From the NCBI RefSeq assembly GCF_028858725.1, contig NC_084774.1, positions 11,258,001 through 11,322,000 of the forward strand: a DNA stretch of 64,000 nt, in the 5' to 3' direction. The notes below the pieces were generated by a model. The model worked only from the letters and a program-made list of their open reading frames with translations. It had not been told where the DNA came from and searched no databases. The translations under genes and the position numbers were made by a program. Shown here one piece after another: positions 12,801-24,800 of the stretch (position 1 is its first letter; the number at the start of each line of letters is the position of its first letter). The stretch is from Colius striatus. Taxonomy: Eukaryota; Chordata; Aves; Coliiformes; Coliidae.

Positions 12801-15800
12801 TGAAGCAAAGTAATTTCAGTCTGATTATGTCTGAAGTGATGAGCAACATAAGTCTATAAATGATATTCTGCACTGGTGGACTAGAGAAGGCCTTGCTATC
12901 TCAGAGCAAGGTCAGATCATGTTTTAAAAAGAGTTTTATCTTTCTTTCTCTGACTGTTTCCCTTGTACCTATCTTCCTCTTGGAACAGGAAACTATGGAA
13001 AATGTGAAGAAATGCAAAAACTTTCTGTCTACATTAATAAAACTGGCATCATCTGGAAAACAGTCTTCAGAGACTGCAGCTAACGTGAAAGAATTGGTAC
13101 AGAACCTACTGGTAAGGAAAGCTCATGAAAAATTGTCAGAAATGATATCTGAGCAAATTGAGACTTAAAAGTAAGGGTTTTTTGAGAGGAGGGAGATTAT
13201 AAAATTTGAGATAAATTACACAGAAACTTTGCTGCTTTTGAATGAAAAGATACACATGAATTTTCTGTTAAGCTTGTAATGAGATATTACTGCTCATATT
13301 CATGCATGAGAACATGACTTAAATTGAAGTGTGAGTAATGTAAACAGTGACTCTATCAATTTAGAGATGTAGAATTTAAAACAGTGACTAAAAAATGAAT
13401 GCTGTACTTGAGGGAAGACACTAGAGCTAGTACAGGATCTGAGTGTAAGAAATCACAAGATTTTTACCAAAACCAACTAGTATTATCTGAGACTAATGTA
13501 AAAACTCGACATACTTAATATTTATAGAGTACTAGTATTGCTTATCCTGGCTGTTAGCAACCTTTCAGTTAAGGCAGAGCTGTGTATTCCAGATGTTATC
13601 ACAAGACAACCAAAAGTTGTCTCAAGATGATCGTTTGAAGTTTATCTTCCCATAAGGGATATGCACTTAGTTTTGTGAGAGACACTTTCCTTCTGAGCAT
13701 ACCATGGGCGCAACTGTAGCAGCTTTGGAAAAGAGAACACCACAGATGGGGCTGCCTGGCTGTTCTGAGCAATTGGTAGGTGGCTGGTTACATGAAGTAT
13801 TCCTGTAGGTTTCACCTGACTCTTTGACCTACAGATAGGACATTCCTGTAATGGTGAGAACAACTGAAGATGTTTCTTAAAATTGACTGAAAGACAGGAA
13901 GAAGAAAAGGAGAGATGGGACTGTAGGTCTTACTAGGTGAAATTTGTAGTAAAATTAGTTGCTGCCATAAAGCTGTTGGCAACTAAAATTAGTGAGGGAT
14001 GATAAAACCATTTATTTGCAATAAATTAAGTCTCTTTTTTTGTTCTGAATATCTGTAAAAGTTAATTTCTCCAAGTTTTTCTTATTTGAATTTTCTGTTT
14101 TGAAGGATGGAAAAATTGAAGCAGAAGACTTCACTAGCAGGCTGTACAGAGAACTTAATTCTTCACCTCAACCTTACCTTGTGCCTTTCCTGAAGGTAAC
14201 TTGTGTTCACTAGTCACTATATGTTTCTGTGCTTAGGTATCAGCAGCAATGAACACAAGCACATCTTTTACCAGTGTAGATGGAATTCCAGAAACATAAA
14301 TGTGTAAATGCAAGTTTTAAGTGGTACCTGGTTAGACTTCTGCTCCCTTAGAAAAAATGTTTGTGCCTCTTAGTTCCAAGAGTAATGTGATTCATTGGCA
14401 CAGTCAGTAATGTAATTTGTACCTTAGTGTTACATCATTACTCTTGTGAGACATCTGAAAAGTTTTCTTTCTTTGGCCTATAAGCAGTTTCTTTCCATAG
14501 CTCTAAACTTAGACATTGATTCATTATCTTCTTTTTAGTCTTGGAAAGAGGGATTGAATGGTACAAAGGACTGTACCTTCTGGGCAAACTCATACTCTTT
14601 TGCCTGTGGTGTGTACCTGTTTGTATGGATAAACTGGAAATTTGTCACCTCCTAATAATAAATCCCATTTGCCATCAATTTTATAGTCATTGGACACATC
14701 TCAGTGTGTATTCTGAAACATTAGTACATCACTGTATAGTAAGAGTATGACTCTGCTTGACTAATGTGTGATTAAGGGATATAGTTGTAGGTTTGTGTTG
14801 GCATTTCTGGGTTCTTAAATGCTTCTTCTGTCTTGAAGTTTTCAAGAGGACAAAAGTTGTTATCATAAGAAAACTACTAATGTAGGAATCCAGTAGAACA
14901 CTGGTCTCTGAGCTATTCTGAAATCTTCACTAGTGTCCCAGTATGTCTTTTAAGCCATCACATGTTACAGCTTGGTATATATGTAGAAACAGGTTTGAGG
15001 AAAGCAGCACGGGTTGGAATTGTTAAATACATACCAGGGTTTACAGATAGGCTTCCATAACCTAGATGCCCATGATATCCAAGCTACCACAACCAAAGAT
15101 ACTGTCACTCTCTAAGTTCACATGGGAGGCAGCATGGTATTCTGTGTGAGCCCCTCTCGTGTTCCCTCAGGTGCACACAGACCGATGCAGTGGACTGAAA
15201 CGAAACGCATTGCTTTTTACAATTAATGTTTCCTTGTGCTATCTAGGATTAAAACACTCAAGGTAATTATTTCCTTTGCTCTTTCAGAGGAGTTTACCTG
15301 CCTTGAGACAGCTAACACCAGACTCTGCAGCTTTCATTCAACAAAGTCAACAGCAGCAGCCGACGACGCAAGCGACGATAGCAACGATTCCATCTGCAGC
15401 GGTGCTTCTGAGCTCCTCAGTCCAGCGCACGGCGGGGAAGGCAACTGCAACTGTAACGAGTACTCTCCAACAACCTGTCATCAGCCTAACTCAGCCCACA
15501 CAAGTTGGTGTCAGTAAACAAGGGCAGTCTACACCACTGGTATGTAAGCTCAAGTGCATCATCTGTTATCGCACAGGGGTTTTTTTTTGATAGTACAGTG
15601 ACTTTTCTTCTTAAATTGATGGTTTGGCTCAATTGGAGATCTTTGACCTCTTTAGAGAAATTAACTGCTAAGGGAAAAAGTGTCATTTAAAATCCATTCT
15701 TGATTAAAGTATTATATCCTTGGAGGTCTTCAAGACCCACCTGGACATGTTCCCATGCGACCTGATCTAGGTGAACCTGCTTCTGCAGGGGGATTGGACT

Positions 15801-18800
15801 GGATGATCTCTAAAGGTCCCTTTCAACCCCTACCATTCTATGATTCTATGATTATTTCCTCTTTTAGCATGAAATGTTGGCAGATTGTTTCAATCACTGT
15901 GTATCCATGACAAAGCAGTATTCTGGAGGATCTTTTCATTTCCCATTTAATTAGTTTAGCAACAGAATACCCCAAAAGAGGAGAAAGAGTAACTTTCTCA
16001 GGCCTGAACATAAACCAAGTAAGAGCAGTATAACGTGCAGCACCTTTTTCTCTCAGCATAGCAAACCAATGTCTGAGTGTAAGCTTTTTCTAGGGTATTA
16101 ATTAGTATATATTATTAGTGGGTTTTTTTGCTAGTTAATGCTTCCAATGTGCCCTATAGAACACTTGGCATTCATCTAAGCTCTCTGTCCAGAAATTTTC
16201 ATATCAAATAAATATCACTGGAGAAAAGCTAGTGATTATATTGGTCTTTGTGCCTTTATAACCTAGGTATTGTGGAAAGAGATTAGGAACCCAGGAAGGG
16301 TAAAAACTGAATATTGACTAATTAGTGCTGGGTTTACAAGAAAACAGTTTGGCCTTCAACTGAATACAAAACAGTAGCAAAAGTAAGATTTGCAGAGTTA
16401 TAGAAATGGAACTTGAGAAATAGGGGGAGTTGGTAGACTTCTTTACAGTAGTTTGAAAGTTATTCTCTGAGAACTAGTTGGGGCCACAAGACAATTTTAC
16501 ATGAATGGCCCTGATTGTGGCATTGCCGTGCAACCCTACCTTCATGAGTTCATCTTCAGGAATGGTGTTGCTACAGCTGCCTGAGACTCAGTCTAGCCTA
16601 ACAATCTAAGATCACAAAACTATGTGCTGTAGGTTATGCTGATTCTAGATGAAAACAGCATATATAGAACCAGCTGGATTATTTTTATCATGTCTCTGTT
16701 TGTACTTGTAGCATTTGTTCAGACAGATCCAGTTTGCCTCTGTGTCACTAGTGTAGAAACCACATGTAGAAAGGTTTTTATAAAGAAGAATAGATTACAC
16801 GTTTCTTTTTTTTTTTGTATCACAGAGAATGTTAGCTTTCCTGTAAGGTATAATTTATCTAAAGAAGCTTCTGAATATCTTCAATTGTTCTGATTCTAGA
16901 TCAGTGAACAGATGGGTTAAGGTGCCAACAACTCACAAGTTGGTTATTAGGGTTTGTTCTTCCCGCTTGATCTTTTTACCTTTTTTTTTTCTCAGATTGC
17001 TTACAGTTCCTTTTTTTCTTATTTGCAGGTTATCCAACAGTCTCAAAAAGCAGGGGCATTGATAAGGCCTCCACAGGTAACGTTGACACAGACACCGATG
17101 GTAGCATTGCGGCAACCACATAATCGTATTATGCTCACTACTCCTCAAATTCAACTGAACCAACTTCAGACAGGTAAGAGGTCACGGTACTTGGCTTATG
17201 CTACATTTGACAGCATTAACTGAAGTCTGGTTTATGAATGTCAATTCTTAAGTGCCTTTGTAACTGTCTAATGGCTGTTGTACTATTGCTGAAATCTTCA
17301 CTGTAGTGCTGTAGTGGCTGGGGATACACATATGCCAGGGCAGCAGTCACAGAGTAATTTTGTGTACTGTGTTTAAATGGGTGAAATTCTGACAGAAATT
17401 GTTGAGGTAAAGTCTTTGCAACAGATCTATTGCCATTACTGTTCATGACTGGCTTGTAGCTCTCAACTCTTGACACAAGTTTGATGGAATATGAATCTTG
17501 TCTTCTTGCAGTACCTGTGGTAAAACCAGCAGTATTACCTGGAAACAAAGCTATTGCCACTGTTTCGACACAAGTAGCTGCTGCTCAGAAGAATAAACTG
17601 AAAGAACCTGGGGGAGGCTCTTTCAGGTGAGGAACTGTATGTTTATTTCTGGGTGTGCTGCCTGCAGCCTGCTGAACTGAATGGGAACCTTTCTGTGTTA
17701 CCTCAAGTGGTGCCGAATCAGGCTGGGTAAACTCACAAGAACTAGAGGTGGATTTTCTGTGGGCGGGTTTGCTACTTTAAAGAAGACTTTAACAGCTGTG
17801 GACATACTTGTGCTAGACTGGTTTTAGCATTTAGCTGGCACTAAGGATAAATATCAAACCTCACAAACAATTCCTGCCTGGGCAAGCAAATAGAATTCAT
17901 TCTTTCACTCCTCCCAGCTCTGCTTAGGTTATTTGGATGTACAGTGATGAGTGGAGTTTATTATTGTTTTGTGGTAGTGATGTGTCTCTCAAGGTGTTGA
18001 AACATTTTATAAGAAAGGCCCTTGAGAAAATAGGAAGTACAAAGCTGCAAAAATACTTTTAGTGCTCTTTGGTATCCAATTATGTTGTTTTTCATTTATC
18101 ATATAATAAAAGCAAATATAATGACAAAATGAGATAAAGTATTCAGGCTTCCTGTGGAATTCAGTATATGTAGCTGTGGTATTGTAGCAGTGTGTCCAGA
18201 TAAGCACTAAATGTTATGCTTTATAATGAATTTTTCTTCTGTAAGGGATGATGATGATATTAATGATGTTGCATCAATGGCTGGAGTCAACCTGTCAGAA
18301 GAAAGTGCTCGGATATTGGCAACAAACTCTGAGCTAGTGGGCACATTAACAAGGTCCTGTAAAGATGAAACCTTCCTTTTCCCAGCACCTTTACAAAGAA
18401 GGATATTAGAAATAGGTATGTTGATTCTTCTTGAACTTCAGCAAACAGATTTCACTAGTCTTAGGTTTAGTTGAAGGCACGTTCCATAGAAATTGAGCTG
18501 AATAGTTTAAAGTTCCTGGAGTCATTACCTTTTATATATTCTAATGCTTGTGGGCAATCATTCAGCTTATGAAAGTAGGGTAGTGTTAAGGGATACCAAA
18601 CCTATAGAGTTGCCTTCTAAACTGATGGCATTTTAACATCAAAATTACTGGACCTGGTTAAAATTCTTGAATTGATAAAGTGTAACATAAATAACAACAT
18701 TTGTTTTTAAAAAAAACATTCCAGAAGCACTTTTATCATATTTACTTGTTTAGAGTTTCTGGTAGAGCAAAAAGCATCAGTTATTTTTTATAGTCTGCCC

Positions 18801-21800
18801 TACAGTACAGTATTTATTAATAGACTGTTAATTTTGTTAAGCTAATGTAAGTTTTTGTTTGCTATTTCCTGTTTAATGCTTGTTTGAGAAATACCTGAAA
18901 GGCTTCATTTTGCATACAGCATTTAAATGTCCATCATTGAAATCAGCCACACATGGATCTGTATTGTAAAGTCATCTTTTATAACTGACCTCTCTCCTGG
19001 TCATAGGTAAAAAACATGGAATAACAGAAATCCATCCTGATGTAGTTAGCTATGTATCACATGCCACACAACAAAGACTACAAAACCTCGTGGAAAAATT
19101 ATCAGAGACTGCTCAACAAAAGAATATTTCTTACAAGGTAACTGTATTTAATTGCACCCATGAAGTGGCAAAGGTTCACAAATTCCCCTGGCCTTGTGTT
19201 GGCTGGAATGCTTGAGTTCAGGTGTTCTTTATTCTGTGAACTCAGGTTGTTTATTCTCCTTGGCTGATTCATCTTACACTGAGATATTAATACACGTGGG
19301 TGACTGGAACTCCTCAGCTTGCATATACAAACTGGTTTTAAAACAAATGCAAAGCAACTGTGTCCTCCCCTTTATTTATGTCAAATGTTTAGAGTCTTGA
19401 GGGATTGTACCATCAGATAGGCAGGTAAAAGCACTGCTTTGAATTCCCAAGAGACTGTGTGGCAGATGTGTATTCTTAATGGATGCAAATGCCTAAACAG
19501 CGTTTAAAAAAAAACCCCACACAGCTCTGTGAAATGTTTGTGAGGTTAAAGCTGTGATGATATTAGTTTAGAAGTCAAAATCTGATGATTCATGGAGTAG
19601 AACAAAACGCTGTTAAGAATTCCAGCTGGTTTGACTGGTGTAAATATACACTTGCTATTTGTTTGGAAAGGACAAAGTGAACATTTGAGCTTTAGATGCA
19701 TCTGTTCTTTTACACTACAAGCTAACAGCTTTGTTTTTAAGAAGTGTAATGAGAAACATATTTGCTGTGTTTTCAGGATGATGAAAGATATGAACAAGCA
19801 AGTGACGTTCGGGCACAGCTCAAGTTCTTTGAACAACTTGATCAAATAGAAAAGCAACGTAAAGACGAACAAGAAAGGGAAATCTTAATGCGTGCGGCAA
19901 AGGCAAGTGCTTGGATTTCACACATGTTTGCGAAGTGTTGCTTTTGACGTCAAACTCCAGAGTTTCTTTTCATTCTAAAGCACTGGGAATGAAGGGGAAG
20001 ACTAGTCTTCAAAGACAGAGCTTGATGAATATGTTCCTTAGCTAGAGTTCTGTTCTGCTTTTCATGGTTCAGCTTCTTTCCCAGTCTTGTTGTATGTTCT
20101 CAAATTAAAGTAGGGCTTAAAACTTAGATTTTGCGTTCATCATTGTGGAAAAGGTGAATTTCATAGCTTGGAGGTGCTCTGAAAAGGAACAGAAGGGTTA
20201 CAGATATTTTGGAGACTAGAAATAGAACTCAGATTTTTACAAGTTGGAGAAATACAATAAGTAGAAAGCAGTTCATGTAAGCACAAACATACAAGTTCTA
20301 GTAAATGAGACCTATGAAGTGAGATTAGAGAGTAAATCCATTTACTTCAGAAAAGACTGGGATGAGACTTAAGTCTTGATGCTTGTGTTTTGCATATTCT
20401 TTTAATTCCCCATGTTTGCTCCACGTGAAGTGCAGTGGGGAAGACAATAGGTTAATCATTGGGAAAGATTAATGTTTTAAGGGTGTGTGAATGCTGATTT
20501 AAAATAATGTATTATTTGTCTAACAAATGTGTGTCATTAACAACAGTGAGGATATGTTTGAATATAATTAGTCTTGCCTTATGTGAGAGTACGGATGGAA
20601 GCCTGTCTCCAAGTTCTTCCTATTTTCTGTTTGACTTCTTGGAAAAAACAAGAAACTAAGGGAATTGATACATGTGTCAAAAAATAATGGGCAAATGTGT
20701 TAATATTATTAAACATTAAAATTTGCTGAGATTATACTTTCTGTTACTTCTAAAAGTATGACACATAAGTAATTGTAGGAACCCAAGTGCAATGGGCAAT
20801 TGCTAGTGTAGATGGTCTGTTGGTCAGCTGCAGTTTATTCAAACAGGAGTCTGACTTGTATTTGGAGATGTAGCAGAAAGAGATGTTCTTAGTAAGTGCA
20901 TAGTTACACAGCAAGGGGAGAGATTTTTCCAAAAGCTACAGACCTGATTCCTTTTCTCATATGCAAAGTGGGTGTATTTCAGTTCACAGATCTGTGTGAT
21001 TTGTCTTGTGATGGTTTTGTTTAAGGCACGAATGCTTAGCTATTCCTTTCCTATTTTTAACAAAGCTGAAAAAGGGGATGCTGTTTCAAATATAGATACC
21101 TGAAACTGAGACATGGAAAATGATTTTCCCCTGTTGCCATCTCTGGGAGTGGCAGGTATTCTCCACTTCGTGACAAAGTCTCAGAAAAGCTTTGATATGC
21201 TGCGTAACAATTCTAATCGTTAACTACTTTTGTAACTGACTTCTGTTTTGTTCCTTCTCCTTCTCCAACCCTTCCATGTGTATCCTTCTATCAACATAGT
21301 CTCGATCTCGACAAGAAGATCCAGAACAGCTTAGGTTGAAACAGAAGGCCAAGGAGGTAAGTGTTCACTTTAACATGAGCTTTTATCTCAGAAATGGAAA
21401 GAAAAATAATTAATCAAACTTGTTCTGGCAAATACAGATGCAACAACAAGAGCTAGCACAGATGAGACAGAGGGATGCGAACTTGACTGCATTAGCTGCA
21501 ATCGGTCCCAGGAAGAAAAGGAAAGTAGATTCGCCGGGATCTGGATCAGGGACAGAGGTATGGTTATGATGTACTTGTAAACTGTGGCTTTGCTGCATCA
21601 GCCTCTGTAAAAACCTTTCTCCTCAGAACTTTTTTCTTAGTTCATAGAAGCTTTCTGAGCAGGAGGATGGTGTTTTGTGTTCAGGTTTGCTTGCTGCAAG
21701 GCCAGGGTCAGTGTTCAGCATCTGTGTAGTGGCATAGGGAATAACATTTGAGTTGTCATTCCCTGATTCATGCAGCTGGAGGAACATTAGAAAAGTGATC

Positions 21801-24800
21801 ACTGTATCCTCAGCTTTCTGCTTTTTTGGACCTGCATGGTTTTGAGAGGAGATTGTTGTGGTTGTAGCCAATCTAAATTAGGAGTGCAGAGTACTGCTGC
21901 TGAGGTGGGTGCAATAGCAGAATTGAGTCACTGCTAAATTTGACAGCAAGAGGTTCAGGTTATAGGAACTTGCCTAACTTCTTGCTTCAGCCGTTAATTT
22001 GTCTTAGTCTCAGTATCTCTGCAGAAAATGTTTGACCAATTCGATCTGCTTAGGATGTTCTTCATATCCTTTGTATATTCTCCTGTTGGGTCTGGCCTTC
22101 TCCAAATTTCTCTGCAGACTAAGTTATCAGTATGCTCAGGATCTGATTAGTTGAATGTTAATTTAAATTCCAGTAGATTGGTGGGCTACCTGCTGTATTT
22201 CTAAACAAGTCAGTAAACATGAAATGGAATAAAATTGCTTTCTGCAAGGAGGACGTTCAATGTGGGATTTCTAGCACTTAAAAAGAACAAATCTTGAAAC
22301 TTGTCATTTACAGGGCCAAAAGCTCTCTTCATAATATGAGGATTTTTCCCTGCAGAGTTATGTGTCTCATAGCAAGTGACAGAAAAGTTATAGTGGAATA
22401 ATTCTGCTTATTACCCCCTGCCTGTTCCAAAGTTTTAGTGTTCAAGCATTTGTATTGTAGAAAAGTCTCTTGTTCCAAAATAATTCACCTTGTTTCATAG
22501 TGAATTGCTAGAGGCAATAATTTATATGTGCTTAATAAAAAATACTAGAGAATAGTCTGAATACTGGTAAATGTTACTTAAGAAAATCAAGCCTCTTGAG
22601 CATCTTTTAAAGCAGTTTTGAGTTGTGAAATTTTACTAAAATGCCTGTGACTGATAATAAGACTTATATAAATTAACAAATTACTGTATTAAAGGTTTTA
22701 AAGTGTGGTTTAAAATTGTAAAAATTGCAGAATGTGGCACTTGTACAAAGATAGATGTGTGTCTAAATGAATCATCTCTGAGGAGCAGGCTGAAGTATCT
22801 CATGCAGGGTTGATGTTGGCATTGCTTGCTTCTGCACGCTCAACTGTGTAACATTAATAGTCTGCTCATGTCACTTAAGTTGTGGAATGTATTTTACATC
22901 TAGTGTGAACACTTGTTTGTATTTCATCTAAATCTGACTAATTTAGTTATCCTAGATTAATCACTTACTGGTTAACCAATTAACTACAGGTTCCCTGGAA
23001 ATCTAATCTTTTTGTCTGTTTAATTAAGAACCAGCTGCTTTTGATCTGGTAGACTCACAGCTGTGCTTTTGCTGCTGTGTCACTTGACATGTTTAAAATG
23101 AGCTGCACTTGTCACCATTTGTATGCAGTTTGTAGTTAAGGCATATTAGAAGAAGTGTGGAAAATAGGGTTTGTCATTACTTAGGCACAGATTAGTAAAT
23201 GTAAGCTTTTGATGTCTAGGAATACTGACTCTTAATTACATGTAGAATCACTTCTAAGTAGTAATTGTACTGTTTTGTTTCAAAATTCAACAAAACGGGT
23301 TGCTGCCAGTTTTAAAGTTTTATGTCCACGTGATTCTATGGGAAGTTACCAAAAAGCTTCTTAACTCATTCCATGCCTACAGGAGTAGCATAGCTCTGTA
23401 TCTCTAAAGACTCCTGAAATTGCAGTTTTGCTTTGGAAGTAATAGAGTCTACATAATAAAACTGGCCTTGAGCTTCTTCTAAAGAACATATGGAAAAAAC
23501 CACAAAGTAACCCCCCTTTTCCAACTGTTCTTTCTGTTGTCTTGTTAGTAGTCATATGTATATATGTAAGTATTGGAGAAAATTCAGTTAGCATCCAGTG
23601 TTCTTCTGCATCTTCTAATTTGCATTGAAGTTGTTGGAAAATAGCCACCTAAATTGTGCAAGTGCCTCAAAATATCCCTTTGAAAATCCAGCCTTTAAAC
23701 CATAGTGACTAGGGGATTTCAGTGATTTGGTGCTTCCTGGTTCAGCAGGTAATTTGATTGGGAAACAGAAGCTTGACAGAAGATCCTAAGTCTACTACTT
23801 TGACAGGTGGAGGACTGTATTAGTGTGAGCATCAGAAGCTTATTCACACGGCTTTTGCACTTTAAGTTTGGGCTTTTCTCAAGTCTGGGGTATTACTTAG
23901 AACAGTCATTTAAAACTCTCCAGACTCTCAGGTAGATAAATCTTTATTCTCCAGTGGAGTGTGTTTGGAGCTTCTGCTGTCACAAAGTAGTGAAGTTCTG
24001 TTTAAAAAGGAAAGAAAACTGTTCTGTAAATGAGATGGGATGGGGGAAAAAAAGGATCTTCAGATAAGCTGCAGAAATAAAACCTGCTCCGAACCACAGA
24101 ATCTCAAGAGCTGGAAGGGACCTCGAAAGATCATGTAGTCCAACTCCCCCCGCCAGAGCAATCACTCGGAGCACCTTCATTGTTTACATAAATACACGAA
24201 AGAGCGGTAAGGGCATGGGGAGCTGCCAGAGACGTTCCCGAGGTTCAGGTTGCTGCGAGCTCCGGCTTTTCTGGGCTCCGCCTGCCATCTACTGGCGACT
24301 GCGCCGTCCTGCCGCCTGCCTCCGGGGCTTCTGGCCGCTGTCCTCGCTGCACCCTGCCCTTCTGCCGGCCCCAACCCGGGCTGCACCCCTCTTACTACCC
24401 AAAAACTGCTTCTGGTGCGTGTGCACAGGTTGTGACCCAGTTCCAGCCCTCACTAGGAGAGGCTACAGGTGGTATTCCTGTGGATTCAGGTGGCTGATGA
24501 CTTGAAAGCACTCCAGAATTTCCTTGCTTGTAGAAAGGAAAGCAAAACAGTCATAAAAGTTGTGTTAGTCGTGTGTATCTGAACAGAACTGTGCTTTCTC
24601 CAAGTGGATTTAGCCCCAGCAGACTTGCTTTATCACTTCCCAGGCCATATATGTCTAAACAGATGAAGGATGTGGATATCTCTAAAGATATCAAATCTGT
24701 TGGTGTTGAAGGGATAAATACAATAATATGCTGCTTGTTTATCTTGCCACTTTGGTGGAAAACTACCAGTGTTTACCAGAGGGATAAGTGTTGCTGAATG

